DNA from: Lachnospiraceae bacterium UBA3643
GTDB taxonomy: Bacteria > Bacillota > Clostridia > Lachnospirales > Lachnospiraceae
Assembly (NCBI GenBank): GCA_002373855.1
Contig: DFKO01000026.1
Location: forward strand, 1 to 18,788
DNA length: 18,788 bases
Reading direction: 5' to 3'
In this document: positions 7,741 to 15,708 of the stretch, in pieces
Layout: each line of letters begins with the position of its first letter
Numbering within the stretch: the first letter of the stretch is position 1
Position numbers and translations under genes: made by a program
The notes under the pieces: model-generated
The model's database searches: none
The model's input: only the letters and a program-made list of their open reading frames with translations
What the model was told of the DNA's origin: nothing

Positions 7741-8523
7741 TTAATGCCAGACTCCTTTTTCCTTCAGATATTTTTCCATCTCCTCAAAGGAATCAAAATA
7801 TTTATTCCATCCATGAACGCCAAACGGCACTTCACCTTTTTCCACATAATCCTTTAAATCATATTCAAGTGCGAATGCTTTGCCTGTCTCGATATCGGCA
7901 AGTTTAAAATCGCATCTGTTATTTCCCCTCCGGCCAAGGAGGCCAAAGAAAATATCCTCGTTTCTCTTTATGAACCAGTATATTTTTCTCCATCTGTGCT
8001 CATGAATGAGTTTTATGCAAGGCTTTATTTTTCTGAGAGAAAAACCTCCGTTTCCCATCACAATGCCATGGCCCTTTTCCTTTGCACATTCTATAACTCC
8101 GTGCTTTCCATCAGTATCTCTTACCCATGTCCATTCCCATATCCGTCTCTCGGGTATCCAGGGAGCACCGTAATAATCAAATCCTTTATCCATAAAATGG
8201 GAAAGCATATTTTCATCTCTCCAGATCACCGCATCAGGCTGGGCAATAAGGATATAATCAAATTTATCAAAACGCTCATAAAAACTCTCCGAGAGCATCA
8301 GTCTGTTGTATCCCTTAATACCCTTAAAAAATTTGTCCTGAAAAGGTTCATACTCAAAAGCAGGAAAACGATCCAGATAATATGATCTGTCAAGACTGTC
8401 CGGACAGATAAATATTAATTTTTCTTCTGAAAATACTGATGCATATTTCCGCACACCCATTTCTTCATCATGAGAAAATGTTTTTTTGTATATCGGAACC
8501 GCAACAACACATGTCTTATTCAT
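7741..8523 (-). CDS. DUF5672 family protein, probable glycosyltransferase
   Basis: This complete 260-residue protein has the marks of DUF5672: CVVAVPIYK at the N-terminus, DYILIAQPDAVIW (about 89-101), a DYYGAPW segment (about 116-122), MGNGGFSLRK (about 156-165), RNEDIFF (about 187-193) and VPFGVHGW (about 232-239). QPDA occupies the place of a GT-A donor/metal motif, and GNGGFSLR resembles the acceptor-side GGxSLR block of several GT-A enzymes. Family members occur in surface-polysaccharide loci, and a glycosyltransferase role is widely assumed, but I do not know of a defined reaction. It has no signal peptide or membrane helix, so it should act in the cytoplasm. Ten bases separate it from the GT4 gene before it, without an obvious ribosome site. 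Confidence 0.85.
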   Translation of the reverse strand: MNKTCVVAVPIYKKTFSHDEEMGVRKYASVFSEEKLIFICPDSLDRSYYLDRFPAFEYEPFQDKFFKGIKGYNRLMLSESFYERFDKFDYILIAQPDAVIWRDENMLSHFMDKGFDYYGAPWIPERRIWEWTWVRDTDGKHGVIECAKEKGHGIVMGNGGFSLRKIKPCIKLIHEHRWRKIYWFIKRNEDIFFGLLGRRGNNRCDFKLADIETGKAFALEYDLKDYVEKGEVPFGVHGWNKYFDSFEEMEKYLKEKGVWH

Positions 8524-8533
8524 ATATAATCAA

Positions 8534-9664
8534 TTATTTCAGCATTCCGTTTATTGCCTCGGCCATCTTATCCCAGGAGAACCTTTCCTGTTCTTTCTTT
8601 ACACCGGCTCTGATCTCTTCCCTGAGATTTTCATTAAAGTATCTGTTCACTGTCTCTGCAACCGCATTCGGATCATCCGGAGGTACAACAAATCCTGTCC
8701 TGCCGTCATCCACAACATCCGGAAGTCCTCCCACACTTGTCACAAGTACAGGCAGTCCAAGGCCAAAAGAAATCTGAACAATGCCTGACTGGGTAGCGGA
8801 ATGGTATGGGCATACGCACAGATCCGCTGCAGCAAAATAAGGTTCCACCTCACTGTTTGGAATATATCCGTCTTTAATGATTATCCGGTCGTACACTCCG
8901 TTTTCTTTCATCATTGTGATATATTCTTCTCTGTCGTCCCCGAATTCTCCTACAACATAAAGAATGATTTCCTTATCAATATCCTTCATGGCTCTTATAA
9001 GCACATCAAGTCCCTTGTACTTTCTGACAAATCCAAAGAACAAAAGTATCTTTGCATCTTCCGAAGTGCCAAGCTCATGCCTTGCATCTGTCCTTGAAAT
9101 ATCGCGTACCTTAAACACATCATAGCTTGGGTGGACATGTCTGCATATATCCATACCCGGAAGGATTGTCCTTAAATCATCTTCATCCATGGCTGAATGG
9201 ACAATTGCAAAATCACCTTTTTTTAATGTATTCTTTGTAAGCCATCTGTCTAAGGGAAATCTCTCATGGGGAAATACATTATGACATATAAATCCCTTTC
9301 TGATATTTTTAAGATGGCTCAGCAGTATCATATAGCAGGGTGCAAAATACGGATGCCACCAGGAAACTATCACCGCATCTGGTTTCATCTTTCTTATTTC
9401 CGAAGCACTTTTAATTATATTAAAAGGATTGGCCGTATTTATTAAATACTTTGTATCCTTTATCTCAAAAGTTTTATCCGAATAATCCCTCTGCTCCTTT
9501 TTCATCAGCAGCTTCGGATACTGCATTTTATATGAGACACATACTACATCATTATATTTTGATAAAGCTTTGACAAGGAGGCCCGTATAATGTGATATAC
9601 CACCTTTATACGGATAAACCGGCCCGATCACAACTATTTTCTTTTTATCCATAACTGATTCCAT
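8534..9664 (-). CDS. Family 4 glycosyltransferase of the TQSG subfamily
   Basis: This 376-residue GT-B enzyme has an N-terminal KIVVIGPVYPYKGGISHYT (about 9-27) with the glycine-rich acceptor loop, and a C-terminal half containing FFGFVRKYKGLDVLI (about 209-223), VVGEFGDD (about 237-244) and VGGLPDVVDDGRTGFVVPP (about 311-329). The usual EX7E motif is replaced by YHSATQSGIVQISFGLGLP (about 287-305). This TQSG version recurs in a GT4 subgroup, so it looks like a subfamily trait and not decay. Two starts are possible: ATG at 9664, or ATG at 9652 (residue 5), which has a GGAA eight bases upstream and gives a more typical MDKKKIVVIGP N-terminus. It would act on a lipid-linked intermediate in the cytoplasm. 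Substrate unknown. Confidence 0.92.
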   Translation of the reverse strand: MESVMDKKKIVVIGPVYPYKGGISHYTGLLVKALSKYNDVVCVSYKMQYPKLLMKKEQRDYSDKTFEIKDTKYLINTANPFNIIKSASEIRKMKPDAVIVSWWHPYFAPCYMILLSHLKNIRKGFICHNVFPHERFPLDRWLTKNTLKKGDFAIVHSAMDEDDLRTILPGMDICRHVHPSYDVFKVRDISRTDARHELGTSEDAKILLFFGFVRKYKGLDVLIRAMKDIDKEIILYVVGEFGDDREEYITMMKENGVYDRIIIKDGYIPNSEVEPYFAAADLCVCPYHSATQSGIVQISFGLGLPVLVTSVGGLPDVVDDGRTGFVVPPDDPNAVAETVNRYFNENLREEIRAGVKKEQERFSWDKMAEAINGMLK

Positions 9665-9674
9665 ATCGATACTT

Positions 9675-10616
9675 TTACCAGTAACATCCGCCCTCTACAA
9701 TCTTCTCTATTCCTTCAGGTTTTTCTGCCTCGTCAGGATATTTCCAGTATTCATTATAAAATCCGTTAAGCGGTCCGAAATCATCCCATCGCTTTCCCTT
9801 GATCCCAAATAAAAGCTGCATGGCGCCGCCCATATGTACAGCCTGCCTGCCACCTTCCTTTATCATGGCTGCAAGAGGCAGTCCGTATGCACCGCACGCA
9901 ATCAATGCAATGTCAAAATCTGTTTTCATTGCTTCTTTGTACATGTAATCAAGAGCTTCAAACCATGTTGAAAATCTGTCATCTTTTTCATTTCCGATAG
10001 TCTGAACAGCTTTAAGACAGATTAGCTCAAATTCAGGAAGAATATCCGCCCCTTTAAACAATTCCTTCCTGTACCTATACTGTCTTTCTATACTCTCGGC
10101 AAACGGATGAATGCATAATACTTTCCTGCCTTTTAATGCTTTCGACCATGGATTATCCGGTGTGTACCAGGGCTCAAGTCCTTCAAGGAGACCATACTTA
10201 AGATTATCATCTCCGTATTTTTTCAGGATCCAGTCTTCCATTTTGTTAAACCAGACTCCCATGAGATCAACTGAATGGATCTTATCCTCCATCAGTCTTG
10301 AAAATTTGTCAAAATCATTTATGTCACCGAAAAAACCGGAAAAAATCGACAGGTAGTCGTAACACTGTTGCTTTTCCTCTGTTGAATCATTTTCTTTCTG
10401 GCATGATACAAGAGCTCTTAGTTCCGTTCCACCTATTCTTGCGGCCGCAAAAGGCTCTTTGCTTTCCAAAAGTCTTAATAATTCATTATTACATTCCCGA
10501 ATACCTAATATAGGTTTCCCGTTATATTTTTTATGTCCGATTCTGATTTTTGTATGATTATCCAGATATTTTCTTATTCTCCAGATAAATCTTTTTGTTT
10601 TCCAAGCAATACTCAT
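9675..10616 (-). CDS. Probable GT-D fold (DUF1792-like) glycosyltransferase
   Basis: This 313-residue protein lacks GT-A and GT-B motifs. It has FAAARIGGTELRAL (about 56-69), resembling the RxGxxE donor/metal block of GT-D enzymes (DUF1792, dGT1 type). A KVLCIHPFAESI stretch (about 165-176) and IALIACGAYGLPLAAMIK (about 236-253) follow, then the strongly patterned HMGGAMQLLFGIKGKRW (about 261-277). The last block recurs in hypothetical proteins of polysaccharide loci as I remember them. The order of an N-terminal RxGxxE, a central VLxIHPF and a C-terminal glycine-rich Rossmann-like block fits GT-D. It is soluble with a basic N-terminus that could touch the membrane. It sits between two GT4 genes, which supports a sugar-transfer role. 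The GT-D call is inference from motif likeness; the donor is unknown. Confidence 0.7.
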   Translation of the reverse strand: MSIAWKTKRFIWRIRKYLDNHTKIRIGHKKYNGKPILGIRECNNELLRLLESKEPFAAARIGGTELRALVSCQKENDSTEEKQQCYDYLSIFSGFFGDINDFDKFSRLMEDKIHSVDLMGVWFNKMEDWILKKYGDDNLKYGLLEGLEPWYTPDNPWSKALKGRKVLCIHPFAESIERQYRYRKELFKGADILPEFELICLKAVQTIGNEKDDRFSTWFEALDYMYKEAMKTDFDIALIACGAYGLPLAAMIKEGGRQAVHMGGAMQLLFGIKGKRWDDFGPLNGFYNEYWKYPDEAEKPEGIEKIVEGGCYW

Positions 10617-10642
10617 TTATCATTCCTGTTCAGTTATTAAGA

Positions 10643-11782
10643 TCAAGGAAGTAATTCTTTATACATAGATATTATTTCATCTGTGTTTCTTTCGGACGTA
10701 AACAGCTCTTTTGCTCTTTTTCTTCCGCTGACCCCAAGCTGTTTTATTTCTCCCCGGTTATTCAGAAAATACTCCATCGCTTTCATGAGCCCTGCCTCAT
10801 CATCATAGAGTATTCCGGTTTCTTTATTTTTTACTATCTCCGCTGTGCCCGAATGGTTATACCCGATAACCGGCAGCGAAGATAACATATATTCAACTGT
10901 CACAAGGCCAAAACCTTCATATTCCGAAGCGATGATACCCACGTCCATGGTCTTAAGCATATCCCTGATATCATCTCTGTATCCTGTCAGAAATACATTT
11001 TTCAGATTATTCTTGTTTATATAGTCTTCCAGTTTTTTCTTATAATTCTGTTTTCCGTCACCGACTATATATAGTTCAAATTTTTTATCTGTTTTCTTTA
11101 GCAGGGCATCGGCCGCCTTCAGTACTTCCAGCTGATGTTTCTTTTCGTACAGATATCCGACATAAATAAATCTGAAAATACCGTCTTCTTTTTGTTTGTC
11201 CGTTTTTTCATCGGCAAAATCCGATGCATCCACGCCATCATATATCCTCGTAATATTCGTAAGCGGATATTTATTTTTGTAATTTTCTTTTACTGAATCC
11301 GATATTGCTATCAGCCTGAAGGCATTATTGTAATAATCAGCAACTGTTTTGGATGAATAAAAATACCTCATCCCGAAGTGTTCTCTTGAAAATTCCCTTA
11401 TGTGCCAGATGTGCCTGCACCCCAACCTCTTTGCCAGCATTGCGCCATGGCCGATCACACCTGAGTTGGAATGAATCACATCTATTCTCTCTTCTTTAAG
11501 GGTGTCATACAGATAATCTGTTTCTTCTTTTATCTTTTTTCTTCTGATACTTTTCTTTATTGCAAACCTGAAAGGATCAACATACGGAGCCTGCCACTGG
11601 GTCACTCCGCATATAATATACGGCACCCCCATTTCTTCCATATGCTTTGTCATATCACCCTTTCCGGGTATAACGAGCATAGGCTCAAATCCACCATTCT
11701 TAACCAGTCCCTCGATCAGATTAAGCAGAGCTTTGTTGGCACCGTACATATTATCATAATGTGTTATGAAGAGTATCTTCAT
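10643..11782 (-). CDS. Family 4 glycosyltransferase (canonical EX7E)
   Basis: This 379-residue GT-B retaining enzyme begins MKILFITHYDNMYGANKAL, a GT4 acceptor-binding start. It has IHSNSGVIGHGAML (about 103-116), RIYDGVD (about 179-185), FIYVGYLYEKKHQ (about 205-217), YIVGDGKQ (about 238-245) and the catalytic ASEYEGFGLVTVEYM (about 285-299), in which Glu289 and Glu297 form the EX7E pair. The C-terminal RAKELFTSERN helix is also typical. It should add a hexose from a nucleotide donor to a lipid-linked acceptor in the cytoplasm. Its ATG shares one base with the TAA of the ABC exporter gene (TAATG), so exporter and transferase are translationally coupled. The particular sugar is not readable. 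Confidence 0.94.
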   Translation of the reverse strand: MKILFITHYDNMYGANKALLNLIEGLVKNGGFEPMLVIPGKGDMTKHMEEMGVPYIICGVTQWQAPYVDPFRFAIKKSIRRKKIKEETDYLYDTLKEERIDVIHSNSGVIGHGAMLAKRLGCRHIWHIREFSREHFGMRYFYSSKTVADYYNNAFRLIAISDSVKENYKNKYPLTNITRIYDGVDASDFADEKTDKQKEDGIFRFIYVGYLYEKKHQLEVLKAADALLKKTDKKFELYIVGDGKQNYKKKLEDYINKNNLKNVFLTGYRDDIRDMLKTMDVGIIASEYEGFGLVTVEYMLSSLPVIGYNHSGTAEIVKNKETGILYDDEAGLMKAMEYFLNNRGEIKQLGVSGRKRAKELFTSERNTDEIISMYKELLP

Positions 11783-13587
11783 TACTTACCGTTCTCCCCC
11801 GGCTCTGAATAATGAATATTTTCAATGCTGTCCCTTAAATGTGCCACTCCGTTGTTTATCTCGTAGATAACATCACAGTTCTGAATGGTTGATAATCTGT
11901 GGGCAACGATTATCATCGTCTTGCTTCCGTGCAGCGAGTCAATGGCATCCATTACAGCTGCTTCAGTCTCGTTATCAAGTGCACTTGTCGCCTCATCAAG
12001 TACAAGTATCATTGGATTCTGATAAAGAGCCCTTGCTATTGCTATACGCTGTCTCTGTCCTCCAGATATGCGGGTACCGCCCTCTCCAACAAATGTATCA
12101 AGTCCCTCCGGAAGACCTTTAACAAATTCTTCCAGCTGGGCTTCACGAAGAGCCTGCCACACCTTTTCCTCGTCTATCTGATCGGCATCTATACCAAAGG
12201 CCACATTATTCCTCACTGAATCATCCGTAAGGAAAACAGACTGGGGTACATAACCGACTATCTTTGACCATGACCAGAGATTGTCATATACATCCTTACC
12301 ATCAAGGAGCACATGGCCTTCCTGTGGTTTTAATAGTCCCAGGATCACATCTGCCAGCGTTGTTTTACCTGCACCGGAAGGTCCGACAAAGGCAACAGAC
12401 TGACCTTTCTTAATACTCATGTTAAGTTCCTTTAAAACAGGAGCTGTTCCCGTCGGATACTTCCAAGTTATATTATCGATCTTAAGTTCATTATCAAAAA
12501 CAAGTTCTTCATTCTTTTCCTGTTTTTCCTCTGATGCAATATTAAGCTGATACATTTCCTCCTGCTTTGCAGTCTTCATCATGTCATATACAGCATCAAG
12601 TCTCGGCTTGTTGTACATAACTGCATTTATATTTGTGGTAAGACGACCTACAGAAGGAAACAGCCTGAATGCTGCAACGGCCACAATCGCGAGCCTGGTG
12701 ACATAAAATGCTATATCCGACTCCATATGAAGCCTTATCACAACCACTATGATAAGTCCGCCGATGCAGACCATCTCATATATATACTGGGATACATTAT
12801 TTAAAAATGTATTTCTTTTAAGAACAGATGCATTTTCTACGCATGATTTGTCAAAACTTTTTGCAAAATGGTTCTGACGCTTCATTACCATTATCTCTTT
12901 AATACCGTTATATGTCTGGGACAGATATTTAAACATGTCACTCTCTGTTCTCTGAGCTGTCTGTCCGAATCTCTTTATGAGTTTTCTGAGTCCGAAAACA
13001 AGTGCCATCATACATACGCCGAGCAGTCCGACAAGGGATATGGAGAGTATCGGATCAAGGAATACGATATAGGCACTGACTGCCACAACAGTAAACACCT
13101 CGGCAATTCCCCTGAATGCATAAAAGCATACACAGAACACACCTCCGACATCATGATTTATGCTTCGTATTAATATGGATGAATTGATTCCAAGATGGAA
13201 AAGGTATGAACTCCGTATATATATTCTGTTTAATCTGATGGAAAGATCCCGTTGGATATTTGTTGAATACCACGTCTGTACGTATGAAGAAAACATGAGA
13301 TATATATTCTTCACAACATAAATTATGACAATAAACACTCCGAGTATTGTCAACAGTTCAAGATTGTCATCGGGATGAAACAGATCGGAGATGGCAACGA
13401 AATACCATTTGTTGCCAAGATTATCAGGTGTCATCACTGCTTCTATAAAAGGCAGGATAGCCGTCACACCGAGAAGTTCCCATATCGATCCTATAAAAGA
13501 GACCAGCATTACCACAAAAAACAGTCTCTTTTGTCTCGAAGTAAATACATAATTCAGTTTATGTAAAATGTCTTTTACCGTTTTCAA
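11782..13587 (-). CDS. ABC exporter, PglK/MsbA-type lipid-linked oligosaccharide flippase (putative)
   Basis: This 601-residue half-transporter fuses an N-terminal six-helix exporter domain (about residues 1-325) to a nucleotide-binding domain. The latter shows Walker A GPSGAGKTT (402-410), the Q-loop in VPQS (about 447-450), signature ISGGQRQ (507-513), Walker B MILVLDEATSALD (526-538) and the H-loop AHRLS (562-566). It would act as a homodimer. In glycan loci this class flips lipid-linked oligosaccharides (PglK) or exports lipid or peptide cargo. The surrounding glycosyltransferases and lack of Wzx favour the first role. The start is unusual: TTG at 13587, three bases after the upstream stop, with a GAGG about ten bases before it. 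No ATG or GTG in frame gives the normal N-terminus. There is no peptidase domain, which argues against a bacteriocin exporter. Confidence 0.93.
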   Translation of the reverse strand: MKTVKDILHKLNYVFTSRQKRLFFVVMLVSFIGSIWELLGVTAILPFIEAVMTPDNLGNKWYFVAISDLFHPDDNLELLTILGVFIVIIYVVKNIYLMFSSYVQTWYSTNIQRDLSIRLNRIYIRSSYLFHLGINSSILIRSINHDVGGVFCVCFYAFRGIAEVFTVVAVSAYIVFLDPILSISLVGLLGVCMMALVFGLRKLIKRFGQTAQRTESDMFKYLSQTYNGIKEIMVMKRQNHFAKSFDKSCVENASVLKRNTFLNNVSQYIYEMVCIGGLIIVVVIRLHMESDIAFYVTRLAIVAVAAFRLFPSVGRLTTNINAVMYNKPRLDAVYDMMKTAKQEEMYQLNIASEEKQEKNEELVFDNELKIDNITWKYPTGTAPVLKELNMSIKKGQSVAFVGPSGAGKTTLADVILGLLKPQEGHVLLDGKDVYDNLWSWSKIVGYVPQSVFLTDDSVRNNVAFGIDADQIDEEKVWQALREAQLEEFVKGLPEGLDTFVGEGGTRISGGQRQRIAIARALYQNPMILVLDEATSALDNETEAAVMDAIDSLHGSKTMIIVAHRLSTIQNCDVIYEINNGVAHLRDSIENIHYSEPGENGK

Positions 13588-13590
13588 AAA

Positions 13591-14724
13591 TCAGTCCGCC
13601 TCTTTGTATATTTCCGAATAAATATCGCTGATCCCCTTAAACATCTTCTCATATGTAAATGTCTTTTCGGGAACATCTTCAAAATTATCTGTTCCGTTTA
13701 TAAAAAATTCTTCCAGTATATCTGCAAGCTGTTTATGATTTCTGTTTTCAAATGATAAACATTTGCCATATGCCACTTCGGGAAGGGATCCGCCATCGCT
13801 GTATATCAGTGGTGTTCCGATCTGACATGCTTCAAGAGCGCTGAATCCGAATCCCTCAGTCAGCGAGGGTACCACTACAACATCAGCCTGGGCTATACAT
13901 GCACACAGTTCATCCCTCTTAACAGAATCCCTGATCAGTACCGATTCGGTCAGTTTTTTCTTCTCTATCAGCTGTGCAAATTCTCTTCTTAAATTCTCAG
14001 GTTCTTTTCCAAGGACAAAACAGAGCTTCACATCTTTTGGAATCCTGTCTGTTAACGCAAGATTCTCGATTGCCTTTTCATAAACCTGTATACCCTTTGT
14101 TTTTCCGGGTCTTCCGTAGTAGAGTACTACTCTTGTATCCTCAGGAATTCCAAAGTATGATCTTAATGAAAAATCCGTGCTGTAGGCATCTTTCCTCATC
14201 TCGTTGGCAAGATATACTCTCTTAACATTTTTAAGTCTGCAAAATTTTTCGGTATCTTTCTTTGTCGCCTCAGAAATAGCATGATAAACATCAAACTTCT
14301 GACGTATGGTATACTGCTCAAACAGATAAAAACCTGTGGCAATCACAAAATTCTCACACCAGTACCATTTAGGGCCCCTTGTCTCATATACCGTGAGAAC
14401 AGAAGGTTTTTTATATTTTCGTGCGAGTCTACTCACAACCGGTGACGTTGTAAATATTGATGTATGTACAATGTCGCACCACCTGATCACATCCTCTATA
14501 TCATATGTTTTCACAAGAGGGTGACCAAACATTGATTTCCATTTGCAATATCTGATATTTATTCCCTCAACCGTTTTCTCACCAAGATATTCTTCTCCGA
14601 CATTTCTCGCCACTACTCTGACTTCATGTCCTTCATCTATAAGACCTTTTGCTAGGTCGAAAAACATTTTTTCTCCCCCTCCTACATACGGATAAAAATG
14701 GGGGAGTATAAGCGCTATCTTCAT
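13591..14724 (-). CDS. Family 4 glycosyltransferase
   Basis: This 377-residue GT-B enzyme starts MKIALILPHFYPYVGGGEKM, with the glycine loop GGGE at 15-18 and VVARN (about 37-41) after the first helix. The central CDIVHTSIFTTSPV (about 83-96) and AISEATKKD (about 149-157) are typical of the N-terminal half. The C-terminal half shows LYYGRPGKTKGIQVY (about 201-215), VLGKEPEN (about 237-244) and the catalytic PSLTEGFGFSALEA (about 286-299), with Glu290 and Glu298 as the EX7E pair, then SDGGSLPEV (about 309-317). It is expected to transfer one sugar in the cytoplasm. Fourteen bases separate it from the GT2 gene before it, with a GGAG in that gap. The nucleotide sugar and linkage are unknown. Confidence 0.94.
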   Translation of the reverse strand: MKIALILPHFYPYVGGGEKMFFDLAKGLIDEGHEVRVVARNVGEEYLGEKTVEGINIRYCKWKSMFGHPLVKTYDIEDVIRWCDIVHTSIFTTSPVVSRLARKYKKPSVLTVYETRGPKWYWCENFVIATGFYLFEQYTIRQKFDVYHAISEATKKDTEKFCRLKNVKRVYLANEMRKDAYSTDFSLRSYFGIPEDTRVVLYYGRPGKTKGIQVYEKAIENLALTDRIPKDVKLCFVLGKEPENLRREFAQLIEKKKLTESVLIRDSVKRDELCACIAQADVVVVPSLTEGFGFSALEACQIGTPLIYSDGGSLPEVAYGKCLSFENRNHKQLADILEEFFINGTDNFEDVPEKTFTYEKMFKGISDIYSEIYKEAD

Positions 14725-14738
14725 CTGTAAACTCCGTA

Positions 14739-15701
14739 TCAGTCATTCAGTATATCTTTATCATATCTCATCAGGTACCACTGCTGCCCTGCTGCTCTGA
14801 CAAAATCACTTTTAAGGTAATTACCCTTTCTAAGCAGGGACGGTCTTTTCATTTTGGGAGCATCATATATATCAAGAAATGATTTCAATATTTTTTTCTT
14901 TTCATCAGGCATCCGGCCTCCCAGTCTGTTGTACAGGAGCCTTGCCTGTCTCTCATATACAAACATCAGTTTTTTTGTATATGGATTTTTAAATTTCTTT
15001 ACTCTTGATTTAAGGCTCGTCAGGTTATTCCTGCCGACAACATTGTTACCATGCTGTCTGTAAAGCATAAGAGGAGTGTCAATATAATATATGTCACCCA
15101 TCGATGATGCGATCAGAGCCAGCCACCAGTCATGCATTATAATGGCATCATCCGGCTCTCCTGCCAGTTCTTTAAGTTTCCTGTTAATCATACACATGCA
15201 CCCTGCTATGCAGTTCTGAACAAGGATATGATTAAGATCCAGTTTATAAAGAAATGACTTGCCGTTCCTTAGCGGTTTTAAGTCGCTGTCCGTAGCCATA
15301 TATGCGGAAAAAACCAGATACGGTCTCTCCTTGCCACCCTTTGATTCAAGCATCAGCATATTATCAAGGGTAACCCGCACCTTGTCCTTATCCCAGTAAT
15401 CATCCTGGTCACAAAACATTATATAATCAGCTGATCCGTATCCTGTCAGATACATGAAATTATCGGATGCATTTCCAAATCTCTTTCCGTCATCCAGCAG
15501 TTTTACTTTATCAGGATATTTTTTTTCATATTCTCTGATTATACTGACCGTACTGTCTGCCGAGCCGTCATCATGTATTATGATATTTATATTTTTATGG
15601 CTCTGGGCCAGCAGGGAGTCCAGCTGTTCCCGGATATACCTTTCCCCATTATATGTAGCCAGGAGAATATCTACTTTTATCTCTTCTGAATCAATACTCA
15701 T
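14739..15701 (-). CDS. Family 2 glycosyltransferase, rhamnosyltransferase-like
   Basis: This 320-residue GT2 enzyme has VDILLATYNGERYIREQLDS (about 10-29), IHDDGSADST (about 42-51) and the metal motif FCDQDDYWDKDK (about 96-107). MHDWWLAL (about 189-196) and LYRQHGNNVVG (about 213-223) follow. The DQDDxW, HDWW and YRQHxxNxxG series is the signature of the RgpB/WbbL-type rhamnosyltransferase branch. That makes a rhamnose or other 6-deoxyhexose donor plausible but does not prove it. It is cytoplasmic with no membrane segment. Seven bases separate it from the previous GT2 gene and no ribosome site is visible, so initiation probably depends on coupling. Confidence 0.93.
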   Translation of the reverse strand: MSIDSEEIKVDILLATYNGERYIREQLDSLLAQSHKNINIIIHDDGSADSTVSIIREYEKKYPDKVKLLDDGKRFGNASDNFMYLTGYGSADYIMFCDQDDYWDKDKVRVTLDNMLMLESKGGKERPYLVFSAYMATDSDLKPLRNGKSFLYKLDLNHILVQNCIAGCMCMINRKLKELAGEPDDAIIMHDWWLALIASSMGDIYYIDTPLMLYRQHGNNVVGRNNLTSLKSRVKKFKNPYTKKLMFVYERQARLLYNRLGGRMPDEKKKILKSFLDIYDAPKMKRPSLLRKGNYLKSDFVRAAGQQWYLMRYDKDILND

Positions 15702-15708
15702 TTTTGTA

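Noticed and set aside
11782..13587. ABC exporter as a bacteriocin or peptide exporter
   Set aside because: It has no N-terminal peptidase domain, and I see no precursor peptide or modification gene. All neighbours are glycan genes.
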